The translations under genes were made by a program, and so were the position numbers. Shown here piece by piece: positions 11,890 through 25,250 of a stretch of DNA of 64,000 nucleotides (position 1 is the first letter of the stretch; the number at the start of each line of letters is the position of its first letter). Under the pieces are notes generated by a model. That model had not been told where the DNA came from, did not search any database, and saw only the letters and a program-made list of their open reading frames with translations. The DNA comes from Stomorhina lunata (lineage: Eukaryota; Arthropoda; Insecta; Diptera; Rhiniidae), in assembly GCA_933228675.1 (NCBI GenBank), contig OW121743.1, positions 62,441,118 to 62,505,117 of the forward strand, given 5' to 3'.

Positions 11890-14640
11890 ATTTTAGAAAC
11901 ATTTTATGAAATTTTTTCTTATAGAAAATTCTTTGAAAATTTTTTTTATAAGAAAAATTTCATCAAAATTTTTCCATAAAAAAAATTTCAAAAAAATTTT
12001 TCATTAACAAAAATTTTTTGAATTTATTGAAAATTTTTCTATAAAAAAAAAAGAAAAATTTTTCAAAAATCTTTCTATAGCAAAAATTTTTTAAAAATAT
12101 TTCTATAAGAAAATTTTTTTAAAAATTTTGCAAAAATTTTCTGTTTAAGAAAAATTTTACAAAAATTTCTGTATAAGAAAAATTTGCGAAAATTTTTCTA
12201 TAAGAAAAAATTTGCAAAAATTTTTCTATGAGAAAAATTTTGCAAAAATTTTTGTATAAGAAAAATTTTGCAAAAATTTTTGTATAAGAAAAATTTTGCA
12301 AAAATTTTTGTATAAGAAAAATTTTGGGAAAATATTTCTATAAGAAAAATTTTATGAAAATTTTTCTATAAGAAAAATTTTATGAAAATTTTTCTATAAG
12401 AAAAATTTTATGAAAATTTTTCTATAAGAAAAATTTTATGAAAATTTTTCTATAAGAAAAATTTTATGAAAATTTTTCTATAAGAAAAATTTTATGAAAA
12501 TTTTTCTATAAGAAAAATTTTATGAAAATTTTTCTATAAGAAAAATTTTATGAAAATTTTTCTATAAGAAAAATTTTATGAAAATTTTTCTATAAGAAAA
12601 ATTTTATGAAAATTTTTCTATAAGAAAAATTTTATGAAAATTTTTCTATAAGAAAAATTTTATGAAAATTTTTCTATAAGAAAAATTTTATGAAAATTTT
12701 TCTATAAGAAAAATTTTATGAAAATTTTTCTATAAGAAAAATTTTATGAAAATTTTTCTATAAGAAAAATTTTATGAAAATTTTTCTATAAGAAAAATTT
12801 TATGAAAATTTTTCTATAAGAAAAATTTTATGAAAATTTTTCTATAAGAAAAATTTTATGAAAATTTTTCTATAAGAAAAATTTTATGAAAATTTTTCTG
12901 TAAGAAAAATTTTATGAAAATTTTTCTATAAGACAAATTTTATGAAAATTTTTCTATAAGAAAAATTTTATGAAAATTTTTCTATTAGAACAATTTTATG
13001 AAAATTTTTCTATAAGAACAATTTTAGGAAAATTTTTCTATAAGAACAATTTTATGAAAATTTTTCTATAAGAAAAATTTCATGAAAATTTTTCTATAAG
13101 AAAAATTTTATGAAAATTTTTCTATAAGAAAAATTTTATGAAAATTTTTCTATAAGAAAAATTTTATGAAAATTTTTCTATAAGAAAAATTTTATGAAAA
13201 TTTTTCTATTAGAACAATTTTATGAAAATTTTTCTATAAGAACAATTTTATGAAAATTTTTCTATAAGAACAATTTTATGAAAATTTTTCTATAAGAAAA
13301 ATTTTATGAACATTTTTCTATAAGAAAAATTTTATGAAAATTTTTATATAAGAAAAATTTTATGAAAATTTTTCTATAAGAAAAATTTCATGAAAATTTT
13401 TCTATAAGAAAAATTTCATCAAAATTTTCAATAAGAACAATTTTGTGAAATATTTTCTACAAAAAAAGTTTAATCAAAAAATTTTATTTTTTTCTAAGAA
13501 AAATTTCATAAAAATTTTTTTCAAAGAAAAATTTCTTCAAAACGTTTTTCTAAGAAAATTTCACCAAAATTTTTATTTAGATAGATTTTATCAAAATTTT
13601 TCAATTTTTCTTGTTTTGAAGTAGAAAAATTTCATTAAATTTTTTTGCTTTAAAAAAATTTTCTCTATGAAAAATTTCTTCAAAATTTTTCTCTAAGAAA
13701 AATCTTTTGACGAAATATTTTTTCTTAAAAGAAACATTTTAATGAAATTTTGCTTAGAGAAAAGTTTTGATAAAATCTTTCTTAGATAAAAATGTTGATA
13801 ATTTTTTTATTATAGAAAAATTTTTTAATAAATTTTTTCTTATAGAAAATTTTTTGATGAAATTTTTGTTATCGAAAATTTTTTATTGAAATTTTTTCTC
13901 ATAGAAAAATTTTGATGCAACTTTGCTATAAAAATTTTAATAAACATTTATTTGACGATTTTTTTTCAGAGAAAATTTCTTGAAAAATTTTATCAAAATT
14001 TTTCTTTAAGAAAAATTTTATCAAAATTTTTCTTTAAAAAACATTTTATCGAAATATTTCAATTTTTTGTTTTTTTTTTTTTGTAGAAGAAAAATTTCAT
14101 TTAAATTTTTTTACTTATTTTTTTGCTCGAAGAAAAATTTCTTTCAATTTTTTCTCTAAGAAAAATCTTTTGACGAAATATTTTTTTTTTAAAGAAACAT
14201 TTTAATGACATTTTGCTTAGAGAAAAATTTTGATAAATCTTTCTTAGAAAAAAATATTGATGATTTTTTTATTATAGAAAAATTTTATAATAAAGTTTTT
14301 CTTATAGAAAATGTTTTTGATGTAATTTTTTATCGAACATTTTTTATTGAAATTTTTTCTCATAGAAAAATTTTGATGCAATTATTCCTATAGAAATTTT
14401 AATAAAAACTTTTCCATACAAAATTTCTTGATGACATTTTTTCATAAATTTATGTAAAGAAAAAATTTCTTTTATGAAAATTCTTCTATATAAAAAAATT
14501 ATTCTGTAAAATTTTACTATAAGAAAAATTGTATTGAAATTTGACTCTAAGAAAATTTTCATCCAAATTTTTCTGTAAAAATTATTTTATCAAAATATTT
14601 CTATAAGAAAAATTCCATCAAAATTTTGGATGAAATTGAT
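11890..14640. repeat. Minisatellite array D, 28-bp unit
   Basis: The unit is TTTTTCTATAAGAAAAATTT plus TATGAAAA. The flanks (11890-12336 and 13430-14640) are diverged, while 12337-13430 is highly regular. 12337-12899 is about 20 consecutive units identical by eye. From 12900 to 13430 variants appear in small clusters (AGAACAATTT, TCTATTAGAAC), consistent with unit-by-unit amplification. 13600-13900 and 14040-14350 look like diverged copies of the same stretch (both contain a TTTTGACGAAATATTTTTT segment), so a longer duplication underlies the right flank. Confidence 0.95.
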
Positions 14641-16479
14641 TTTGAATAACGAAAATATACATACAAATTTTTCTCTCATCTAAAAAAAATCGCTTTCAAA
14701 AGAATCTAAAGATTAAACAATTTTTCCTGAATTTTTTTTTCTTAGAAATAAAATCGATTTTTATATTTTCTTTAAACTGATTTACATTTTCATTTACTTA
14801 TTCCCCATTTTCTTAAAACCCCCATAATCTTAAATTTTTATAGCAATTTAAACTTAAATTACTTATCTTTCTTTTGCTGAATTAGACCAAAACAAAATCC
14901 TTGAGCATCTGCTTAATTAATCCCTAAAACTATGCAATAATCTTCCAAAAGTAAAAAAGAAAAACTCTTTACTTTTTATTTAAACCCATTACCATTTAAT
15001 AGCACAACTCTTATGATATTTAATATTTTGAATTACAAATTTTTATTTCTGTTTTTTTTGGGCCAACATTAAAACATCTTCTTGACCCATATTCAATGTT
15101 CGTTCGCTTTAAAGCCAAAATGAATTCATTTTGTTAAATATTCAACAGTAAATTGTAAGTAAGAGGAGGAAGAAGGAACAAATCCTTAATCCTACTAGTC
15201 ATGTAAATTTTATAGTTAAAGTATGGAAAAATTTGCATGTTTGTAGGATCCAAATTATTCGATTTTTCTATGTTAAATTCAAGCCAAAAATTTATACAAA
15301 GGGAGAGGAGGAAACAAAACAAACGAATGGTTTCAAAAGCCAACAACTTTAATCATAAAAATTCCGCCAATTTTTTTTTGTTTTGTTTGTAGTGTTTTTC
15401 TAGTGAACGGTTGGTCGCTTGTTCTTGCTTTTTTCAATTTATTTTCTGAAACATTTTTAGGTTTCAGTGGCAGCCGAGTATGGCTTACAAAACCACGTTA
15501 CAAAAATTAAAATTGAAAAAAATTAAAGCATGGCAGTAAAGTAAAAGGAAGCTGTATAAATAAAACAAAAACAGAAAAGAGAAGCGCTAGGAAAATAATA
15601 ATAAAAATGGAGGAAAATGCGTTATAGAAAGATATACATAGCCGCAAAAAAAAAACAAAAAAAAATATAGATGAAAAACTCCTGAAAAATAAAAACAAAC
15701 AAAAATTCTATTTTAGCTTAAAGCCACAAAAACTGAAGGTATATGTATATAATTTTTTACTAAAAAGGAAGGCGACACACCCAAAACAGAAGATTATTTT
15801 GACTGGTATTTGCCTAAACAAGGAAGTGCTCAAGCGTAAGGACAATCATAGGCATATAAAACAGATAAGTACTCACACACCTTAAATCAAAATTTTTCTT
15901 CTCTTTAAAAACAAGCAAAAACCTTTAAAAAGCTTAAAATTTTAAACGGAAAAATTTAATAAAATACAATTTTTACGCTACTTTCAATTGGTGTATTAGT
16001 AGCGGCTTTAAGCTAAAACGATTCTTGTCATTTTAACAAATGAATAAATTTCATATCCTGTTTATGCAAAAAGCCTTAACTCCCCACACTCCCACTCCCC
16101 AAAAGTTTTCCCCTTTTAAGCTTTTGAAAGAAATGGGTTGTAAGTATGATGTGCGAAATGAGTTTAAGGTTTTGCAAGTGTATTTGTTTTTCATGTATGT
16201 GTACGCATAAGTATAGGGTTAACTGTTCAGTTCACGTTTTTCTTTCAAGTTGTTCTAGTATTTGTCTTTGCCGTTACTTGTAGTAGTCTTTTGGGAAATA
16301 TTTAACTGCCATAATTGCATGACAAATGGTTGTATTATGTTAAATTATATACAATAAAAACCATACTCCCAATCTATTTAGTTAAATTTGAATATGTTGT
16401 AGACTTTATTGCTGCTGCTGCTGTCCGCCCTGTTTGTTTTGGGGGCATTAATGCTTAAGTATTTTATCCTCTTTTTGGT
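14641..16479. other. Single-copy A/T-rich interval
   Basis: No repeat array and no gene-like frame. 15360-15480 has a T/G-rich stretch, and 15530-15710 is A-rich on + with no recognisable element. 16380-16450 includes a short GCTGCTGCTGCT tract. Confidence 0.45.
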
Positions 16480-19120
16480 TTTAGTAAAGGGGAATTTATT
16501 TTAAATTCAATGGGTTTGCCTGAAAATCGTTAAGAGAGTTGGACTTATAGCAGTTTTTTAAAGATTTTTGCTAAAATAGGCTTTAAGCTTAAAGTGTTGC
16601 ATAGTTTTGGGCAACAAAAATGAATTTGATTTAAATTTTAAAAAGTGTTGAATACCTTTTAGGTTTGCATACTCTCATCCCCAATACATATATCAGTACA
16701 AAAAATTTTCTGATGAAATTTTTTCTGTATAAGAAAATATTTTCCAAAACATTTTTATCATAAAATATTTTCTTTGAATAATTGTCTAATCAAGTTTTTT
16801 TAAAACAATTTATTCATAAACATTTTCTGATGAAATTTTACTAGGAATTCATTGGGTTTGCCTAAAAATCGTTAAGAAAGTTGGAATAAAAGCGGCTTTT
16901 TAAAGATTTTTCCTAAAAAAAGGCTTTCAGCTTAAAGTTTTGTATAGTTTTGCGGAATAAAAATTAATTTGATTTAAATTTAAAGAAGGGTTGCATACAT
17001 TTTAGGGATGCACACTCTCATCCCTTATCTAAATATTAATACAACAAATTTATTAATAACATTTTTTCTCAAAAAAATGTTCTCTAAAAACTTTCATCAT
17101 AACATATTTTCTTTGCTTAATTTTCTAATGGATTTCTTTTAATAAAATTTTTCCCTAAAAATTTTTTAATAAAATTTTTCCCTAAAAATTTTTCGATGAA
17201 ATTTTTTCTAAAAATAAATTTCATTTTGAAATTAAGTCGGTTTTATGCTGATTTTTCCTAAAATAAGTTTAAAACCTAAAATCCTGCATAATTTATGGAA
17301 ACAAAAAGGCGATTTATTTAAATTTAAAAAAGTGTTGCATACCTTTCAAGGATATAATACACACTCCAATTCCTAAGCTAAGAATCAATGCAAAAAATTG
17401 TCCGATGATATTTATTCTTATCCTAACATATTTCCTATGAAGAATTCTCTAACGATGTTTGTTTTTGAAACTTCTTTTAAAATCAATTTTTTTAAATCTT
17501 CCCTAAAAGTTTTGTGATAAAATTTTTTCTATAAAGAAATTTTTCATTAGAATTAAATAGGTTTTATCAACCCATGATAAATTTTAACCGAAAAATTTTA
17601 CATAGTTTTGGGAAGCAACCAATTTTTTTTTAATTTCAAAAAGTGTTGCCTATCTTTAAGGGATAAAATGTATACTTCCATGGCTAAGCTACATATCAAT
17701 GAAAGAACATTTTGATATAAATTTTTTCTATAAAACAAATTTTGAAATAATAGAACTTTTTTAAATTTCAAAATTTGTTGCCTATCTTAAAGGGATAAAA
17801 TGTACACTCTCATGGCTAAGCTATATATCAATGCAAAAAAAACCGTTGTTATGAAATCTTTTTTATTAAACAAATTTATTTCTTAAAGTTTTATCATGAA
17901 TTTTAAGAAATAAATTTGTTTAATAAATTAAAAAAATAAACTTTTTATTAAAAATTTTTTTAATGTTCAAAAATTGTTGCCTACCTTTAGTGGATAAAAT
18001 GTACACTCTAATGGCAACGTTACATATCAATGCAAGACAATTTTTTAATGATATTTTTTTCAATAAAGTTTTATAAATTTTTTTTATTTCAAAAAGTACT
18101 GCCTATCTTTACGGGATAAAATGTACACTTCATGGCTAAGATACATATCAATACAAGAAAATTTTATTATGAAAATTTTTCTATAACACAAATTTTTTAA
18201 TAATCTACATATTTTTTAGATTTAAAAAGTATTGCCTACCTTTAATTGATAAAATGTGCACTCTCATGGTTAAGCTACATATCAATGCAAAAAAAAATAT
18301 TTTTTTTCAAACAAATTTCTTTAATAAAGATTTATCATGAATTTTTACTTTAAAATTTTTTTTTATAAATTTAAAAAAATGAAATTGAAAATTTTTTTAA
18401 TGTTCGAAAATTGTTGCCTACCTTTCATGGATAAAATGTATAAAGTTTTATCATTAATTTTTTCTTAAAAAAAATATTAATACATTTGTTTTTAATCAAA
18501 TTTTCTATCGAAATTTCAAAAAGTGTTGCCTATCTTTAAGGGATAAAATGTACAATATAATGGATAAGCTACATATCAATATAAGAAAATTTTATTATGA
18601 AATTTTTTCTATAAAACAAATATTTTTTAAATTTCAAAATGCGTTGCCTACCTTTAAGGGATAAAATGTACACTCTCATGGCTAAGCTACATATCAATGC
18701 AAAAAATTTTGCTATGAAATTTTTTCTATAAAACAATTTTTTATCTAAAGATTTATCACGAATTTTTTCTATAAAAAATTTTCTAACGAAATTTTTTTTT
18801 GAAAGAAATTAATTTTAGTTTAACCAGAAATTTATGTTGATGGTCGTGGGTTCGAGTTGGGCTCAGGTTCATGTCATAAATTATTTTTTTAATTTATGAT
18901 TTTTAAATTAGATGAATAAATTTTAGGAAATTTTTTTTTATTAAAATTTTCTACTAAAATTTTTTTTTAAATTTCCTATTCAAAAATTTTTGAGATGAAA
19001 TGTTTCCTATAAAAATTCTCTTTTTTCTATAAAAAAAAAATTTTCCTTTGGAACTTTAGTTTTGGCTAACACAAAAGTGTTGCATACCTTTGAGGGATAT
19101 AATAAACATTTGTATCATAG
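16480..19120 (+). repeat. Degenerate tandem repeat, about 345 bp shortening to 120 bp
   Basis: At least twelve copies of a block reading roughly AAAGTGTTGCCTACCTTT, then GGGATAAAATGTACACTCTC, then ATGGCTAAGCTACATATCAA, followed by minisatellite-like TTTTTTCTATAAAAC. Copies start near 16645, 16985, 17330, 17640, 17770, 17966, 18090, 18220, 18410, 18523, 18640 and 19075. The first three are spaced about 340 bp and also share a GGGTTTGCCTAAAAATCGTT segment (about 16515, 16855). Later ones are spaced about 115-195 bp because that segment is missing. No coding potential. Confidence 0.85.
17862..17927. repeat. Perfect 26-bp inverted repeat (hairpin)
   Basis: The left arm 17862-17887 (starts TTTATTAAACAAATTT) and right arm 17902-17927 are exact reverse complements over 26 bp, separated by a 14-nt loop. 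It sits within one unit of the degenerate 16480-19120 repeat and is not seen in the other units. Confidence 0.95.
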
Positions 19121-20344
19121 GGTATCTCCCAAACAACTTTTTTTTTTATAAAAATTGGTACTTATATTTTTTTTTTTGACATTAATTTGAAATTAATTAT
19201 CATTAATTTTTGCTTTTAAAAATTTTCTAATAATTTTTTTTTTTTAAATTTTTATTGAACATTTTTTGAATCAAATCATCAAGATGGGACCTAGAGTACC
19301 TTAACAAACTGAGAGTGTATATAAAATTCTTAATTTCGGATATTATTAAGGATTAAGATCTAAAATGAGCTTCAAACTGGCGTTTAAGAAAAATATTGCC
19401 TACTTCTAGGAAAATAATTTTAAAATACATAATACATTCAATTTCCCTAATTTTTCAATTCCAAATCATTTATATTTATTCCCTCAATATCTTAAATTAT
19501 AAACACTTAATTTTCTAAATCAATTTATCTTCAGACCCAAAGGTCAGCTTATTTTCTCTAAAAAGTCACTTTCAACCCTCCCCCTTTTTAATTCTAATCA
19601 GATTTTATGTGCTATTTTCTTCTATTTTCAAACGTTTCGTCCTTTTAAAAAGATTAATTTTCATGCTCTATAATTAAAAGTAATTTTTTGCGCTCTATAA
19701 TTATACCAGCCCAGTGCAGAAAGACGCAAAAAATACAACTCCAACAAATATTACAAAAATTGTAGCAAAAAAAAATTTTTGTATTGTATAGAAAACCATT
19801 ATAAGTTTCATTTTACAAAAAACCACCACTCGGGGTAATAGCAGCCAACAAACTACAAAATATTAAAATAGAAAAGAAAGTCGAAAAAAAAATTGCATTG
19901 CTAATGGCAACTTATAGATTAAATTGTAAAACTAAACTGGCGAAAATGTTATGAGATTTGGCGTTCCTTAGCGATGCCCGCGTGTCCACAGCACAAATAC
20001 AAACGAGAAGTGGTGGCTTTAAGGAAAAATAACCATTACTATTTCTATACACAAAAAGGGTGGTGGTTTTGCTTTTTCTTTTTAACACAAACAAAGACAA
20101 CTCCAATCAGAATTTTTTGTTTAGATTTTTTTTTGTTTTTAATAAAGATCATAAGATAAATAATCATATTTCCAAAGGAAAACCCATATTTTCATACCAA
20201 ATATACAAAAAAAAACCCAAACCCTTATAGAAATCTAAACAAGGGGTTTATTATTTTCTCTAAAGAGCCGATCTCACGCCTTTGATTTCAATTCTAAAGG
20301 TTTTAGAAAAATAAGTTTGAAAATATAGTCGATCAAGATCGACC
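19121..20344. other. Single-copy A/T-rich interval
   Basis: T-rich at 19130-19260, then unique DNA. Overlapping short frames on both strands at 19912-20159 have no recognisable content. No element identified. Confidence 0.45.
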
Positions 20345-22940
20345 CTTAGATACCTTACGAAAAATTTTGTATAAAAATTTTTCAATAAAAATTTTTTTAT
20401 AGAAATTTTTTACTGAAAATTTTCCTATAAATATTTTTTTAATGAAAAATTTTCTATAAATATTTTTTTAATGAAAAATTTTCTATAAAAATTTTTTTCA
20501 TGAAAAATTTTTTATAAAAAAGGAAAATTTTCTAACGATTTTTTTTTTAATTTTTATTGAAAATTTTCACTAAAAAATTTTTATAGAAAATTTTCATTAA
20601 AAAATTTCTATAGAAAATTTTCATTAAAAAATTTCTATAGAAAATTTTCATTAAAAAATTTCTATAGAAAATTTTCATTAAAAAATTTCTATAGAAAATT
20701 TTCATTAAAAAATTTCTATAGAAATTTTTCAATGAAGAATTTTCTATTGAAATTTTTTTTGACTGAAAAATTTTCTATAGAAATTTTTTTAATGAAAAGT
20801 TTTCTATAGAAATTTTGTTAATGAAATATTTTCTATAGAAATTTTGTTTATGAAAAACTTTCTATAGAAATTTTTTTAATGAAACATTTTCTAAAAAAAA
20901 ATTTTTAATGACAAATTTTCTATAGAAATTTTTTAATGAGATATTTTCTATAAAAATTTTGTTAATGAACAATTTTCTATAGAATTTTTTTAATGAAAAA
21001 TTTTCTAAAAAAATATCTTTAAAGAAAAATTTTCTGTAAAATATTTTAAATGAAAAATTTTCTATTGAAATTTTGTTAATAAAAAATTTTCTATAGAAAT
21101 TTTTTTAATGAAAAATTTTCTATAGAAATTTTTTTAATGAAAAATTTTCTGTAGAAATTTTTGTAATGAAAAATTTTCTATAGAAATTTTTTTAATGAAA
21201 AATTTTCTATAGAAATTTTTAAAATGACAAATTTTCTATAGAAATTTTTTTAATGAAAAATTTTCTATAGAAATTTTTTTATTGAAAAATTTTCTATAGA
21301 AATACTTTTAATGAAAAATTATAGGTAGAAATTTTTTTAAGAAAAATATTCTATAGAAATTTTTTTAATGAAAAATTGTCTATAGAAATTTTTTTAATTA
21401 AAAATTTTCTGTAGAAATTTTTTCAATGAAAAATTTTCTATAGAATTTTTTTCAATGTAAAATTTTCTATAGAAATTTTTTCAATGAAAAATTTTCTATG
21501 TAATTTTTCAATACCAAAATTTTTCTATAGAAATTTTTAAATAAAAATTTTTTAATAAAAAATTTTCAATTGAAATTTTTTCAATGAAAAATTTTCTATA
21601 GAAATTTTTTTAATGAAAAATTTTCTATAGAAATTTTTTTAATGAAAAATTTTCTATAGAAATTTTTTTAATGAAATATTTTCTATAGAAATTTTTTTAA
21701 TAAATATTTTCTATGGAAATTTTTTTAATAAAATATTTTCTATAGAAATTTTGTTAATGAAACATTTTCTATAGAATTTTTTTAATGAAATATTTACTAA
21801 AAAAATATCTTTAATAAAAAAATTTGTATAAAATATTTTCAATGAAAAATGTTCTATAGAAATTTTTTATTGAAAAATTTTCTATAGAAATTTTTTTAAT
21901 GAAAAGTTTTCTATAGAAATTTTTTTAATGAAATATTTTCTATAGAAATTTTGTTAATGAAAAACTTTCTATAGAATTTTTTTAATGAAAAATTTTCTTA
22001 AAAAAAAAATATCTTTAATGAAAAATTTTCTATAAAATATTTTAAATGAAAAATTTTCTATAGAAATTTTTTCAATGAAAAATTTTTTATAGAAATTTTT
22101 TTTAATGAAAAATTTTAGGTTGAAATTTTTTTTAAGAAAAATATTCTATAGAAATTTTTTTAATGAAAAATTTTCTACAGAAATTTTTTTAATGAAAAAT
22201 TTTCTACAGAAACTTTTTTAATGAAAAATTTTCTACAGAAATTTTTTTAATGAAAAATTTTCTATAGAAATTTTTTCAATGAAAAATTTTCTATAGAAAT
22301 TTTTTCAATGAAAAATTTTCTATAGAAATTTTTTCAATGAAAAATTTTCTATAGAAATTTTTTCAATGAAAAATTTTCTATAGAAATTTTTTCAATGAAA
22401 AATTTTCTATAGAAATTTTTTCAATGAAAAATTTTCTATAGAATTTTTTTCAATGAAAAATTTTCTATAGAAATTTTTTCAATGAAAAATTTTCTATAGA
22501 AATTTTTTCTATAGAAATTTTTTCAATGAAAAATTTTCGATAGAATTTTTTTTTTATGTTTTTTTAATGGAAAATTTTCTATAGAAATTTTTTCAATGAA
22601 AAATTTTCTATAGAAATTTTTTCAATGAAAAATTTTCTATAGAAATTTTTTCAATGAAAAATTTTCTATAGAAATTTTTTCAATGAAAAATTTTCTATAG
22701 AAATTTTTTATTTATTTCATGGAAAAATTTTCTATAGAAATTTTTTCAATGAAAAATTTTCTGTAGAAATTTTTTCAATGAAAAATTTTTTATAGAAATT
22801 TTTTCCATGAAAAATTTTCTTAGAAATTTTTTCAATGAAAAGTGAAAAAATTTCTTAAGAGATTTCTTTTTGATAGAAATTTTTCAATGAAAAATTTTGT
22901 TATAGGAATTTTTTAATGAAATTTTTCAATGAATCTCAAA
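20345..22940. repeat. Minisatellite array E, 29-bp unit
   Basis: About 85-90 units of 29 bp: ATTTTCTATAGAAATTTTTT followed by TAATGAAAA or CAATGAAAA. 20560-20730 is a distinct sub-block of shorter (about 27-bp) units with TTTCATTAAAAAA. 22260-22700 is the most uniform part, using the CAATG variant. The palindromic CTATAG core is shared with arrays C, I and J. Confidence 0.95.
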
Positions 22941-24004
22941 GTCAATAAAACCTTTTCAACTCTGATGGTGTAGAGTACTTGCTTTTACTACAAATTCTAT
23001 TTATTTGTGAAAAGAAAAACGCACGCACACACACATCAGCAAGAAAAAAATTGCATTTCATGTTTTGTCATTAACTTTTGGTGACAAGCAGCTGGATGTT
23101 CAGTAGACGTTTAATAATTTACAAAACTTGTAGCATAGTTAAAGGGTGTTTTTCCTTTTTAACTTCTATACTATTTAGAATTTTTGCTATTGTTACAGTT
23201 TTTAAAAATTCTTTCGCCACGTTCACGTGCTGTTATTGTTTGTAAACGAAGGGAAAGGAAAAAAGAACCTGCATTAACTGCTACATGCTGAGTTTTGAAA
23301 ATTGATTTTTTATTAAATAAATATAGACGGGCGGTATTTCAATTTATAATATTTTCAAGTATGATATTTGCTAACATTGTTAGGGATTTTTTACTTTGAT
23401 TTTTTATTATTATTAGCTAAGCCAGTTTAATTGTAGTGATTTTTTCGTATTTGAAAACAAATGTCAGGCGTTTCAGTTTTTTTAAACTACAATTTAATTT
23501 TAGGTTTAAAGTATTATGCATATGGCAGAGGGTATTAATAAAATATCGAAATTTGATTCGAGTTTAATGAAGGCGTTAAGGGAAAAATAAATAGCCTGTT
23601 AGATAGGAATAGCTAAGGAAGGAGGGGGATTAGAAAAGTGGTTTGTTTCTATTAAGGAGATGCTGTGAAGTTTTAAAATATAGTTAATTATCTTATTTTC
23701 AAAATTTTAAAATTAAATTGACTTGCCTGAGGAATAAAGATGTTTAAAGTCTTCAGACATAATGAGTTTAAAAAATCATTTAGATTTTTTAAAATAAATT
23801 GTCTTCCTAAAAATCAAATTTGAAATTGAAAAGGACAACAAATTATTTTTACAAAACTTTTATACTTAAAAGCTTTTGTAAAATGTACAAATAATCATCA
23901 TTATTAAAGCTTTACTCAGACTTTTTAGCAAAAATTATTTGACGTATTTTAGGGATTTTTAAAATAATTTATCTTGCAAAAAGTTCAATAAATTTTAAAA
24001 ATTC
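22941..24004. other. Single-copy A/T-rich interval
   Basis: Unique DNA with a short CACACACA tract near 23023-23036. No frame or element worth naming. Confidence 0.45.
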
Positions 24005-25250
24005 AACAATGCTAAAAATTTTCCTATAAAAATCGTAAAAGTTTGAAAATTTTCCTATAAAAATTTTGAAAAATTTCCTATAAAAATTGTAAATTTTTGA
24101 AAATTTTCCTGTAAAAATAGTAAATTTTTGAAAAATTTCCTATAAAAATAGTATAAATAAATAGTAAAAATTTGAAAATGTTCCCTTAAAAATAGTAAAA
24201 TTTTGAAAATTTTCCTATAAAAATAGTAAAATTTTGAAAATTGTTCTATAAAAATAGTAAAATTTTGAAAATTTTATTATAAAAATAGTAAAATTTTGAA
24301 AATTGTTCTATAAAAATAGTAAAATTTTGAGAACTTTTCTATAAAAATAGTAAAATTTAAAAAATTTTCCCATAAAAATAGTAACATTTTAAAAAAATTT
24401 CCTATAAAAATGGTAAATTTTTGAAAAATTTTCCATCAAAATAGTAAATTTTTGAAAAGTTTCCTATAAAAATATTGAAATTTTGAAAATTTTCCTATTA
24501 AAATAGTAAAATTTTGAAAAATTTCCTATAAGTAGTAAAATTTTGAAAATGTTTCTTTAAAAATAGTAAAATTTTAAAAATGTTCATATAAAAATAGTAA
24601 AATTTTGAAAATTTTCTTATAAAAATAGTAAAATTTTGAAAATGTTCTTATAAAAATAGTAAAATTTTGAAAATTTTTCAATAAAAATAGTAAAATTTTG
24701 AAAATTTTTCTATAAAAATAGTACAATTTTTAAAGTTTACCTCTAAAAATAATAAAATTTTGAATATTTTTCTATAAAAATAGTAAAATTTTTAAAAATT
24801 TCCTATAAAAATATTAAAAATTTGAAAGTTTTCCTATAAAAATAGTAAAATTTTAAAAAATATTAAAATTTTGAAAATTTTCCCATAAAAATATTAAAAT
24901 TTGGTAAATTTTCCTATGAAAATAGTAAAATTTTTAAAATCTTATTATAAAAGTAGTAAAATTTTGAAAGTTTTCCTATAAAAATAGTATAATTTTGAAA
25001 ATTTTCTTAAAATATAGTAAAATTTCGAAAATATTTCTGTAAAAATAGTATATTTCAAAATTGTTCTTAAAAAAATAGTAACATTTTGAACAATTTCCTA
25101 TAAAAATATTTAAATTTTCCTATAAAAATAGTAAAATTTGAAAATTTTCCTATAAAAATAGTAAAGTTTTGAAAAGTTTTCTATGAAAAATTTCCCAGAA
25201 AAATGGTAAAATTTTGAAAACTTTCTTATAAAAATAGTAAAATTTTTTTA
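24005..25250. repeat. Minisatellite array F, 31-bp unit
   Basis: About 40 units of 31 bp: AAAATAGTAAAATTTTGAAA followed by ATTTTCCTATA. Units differ by substitutions (CCTATA, TTATA, CTATA; AAATTTTTGAAA at the left end) and deletions. Same general plan as arrays A and G, but with the TAGTAAAAT signature that marks this locus. Confidence 0.95.

Noticed and set aside
12337..13430. Regular 28-bp repeats resembling a CRISPR array
   Set aside because: Units are head to tail without spacers, A/T-only, and the context is eukaryotic.
18841..18875. GGGTTCGAGTTGG, a B-box-like word suggesting a SINE
   Set aside because: No A box at the expected distance and it lies in the degenerate 345-bp repeat region.
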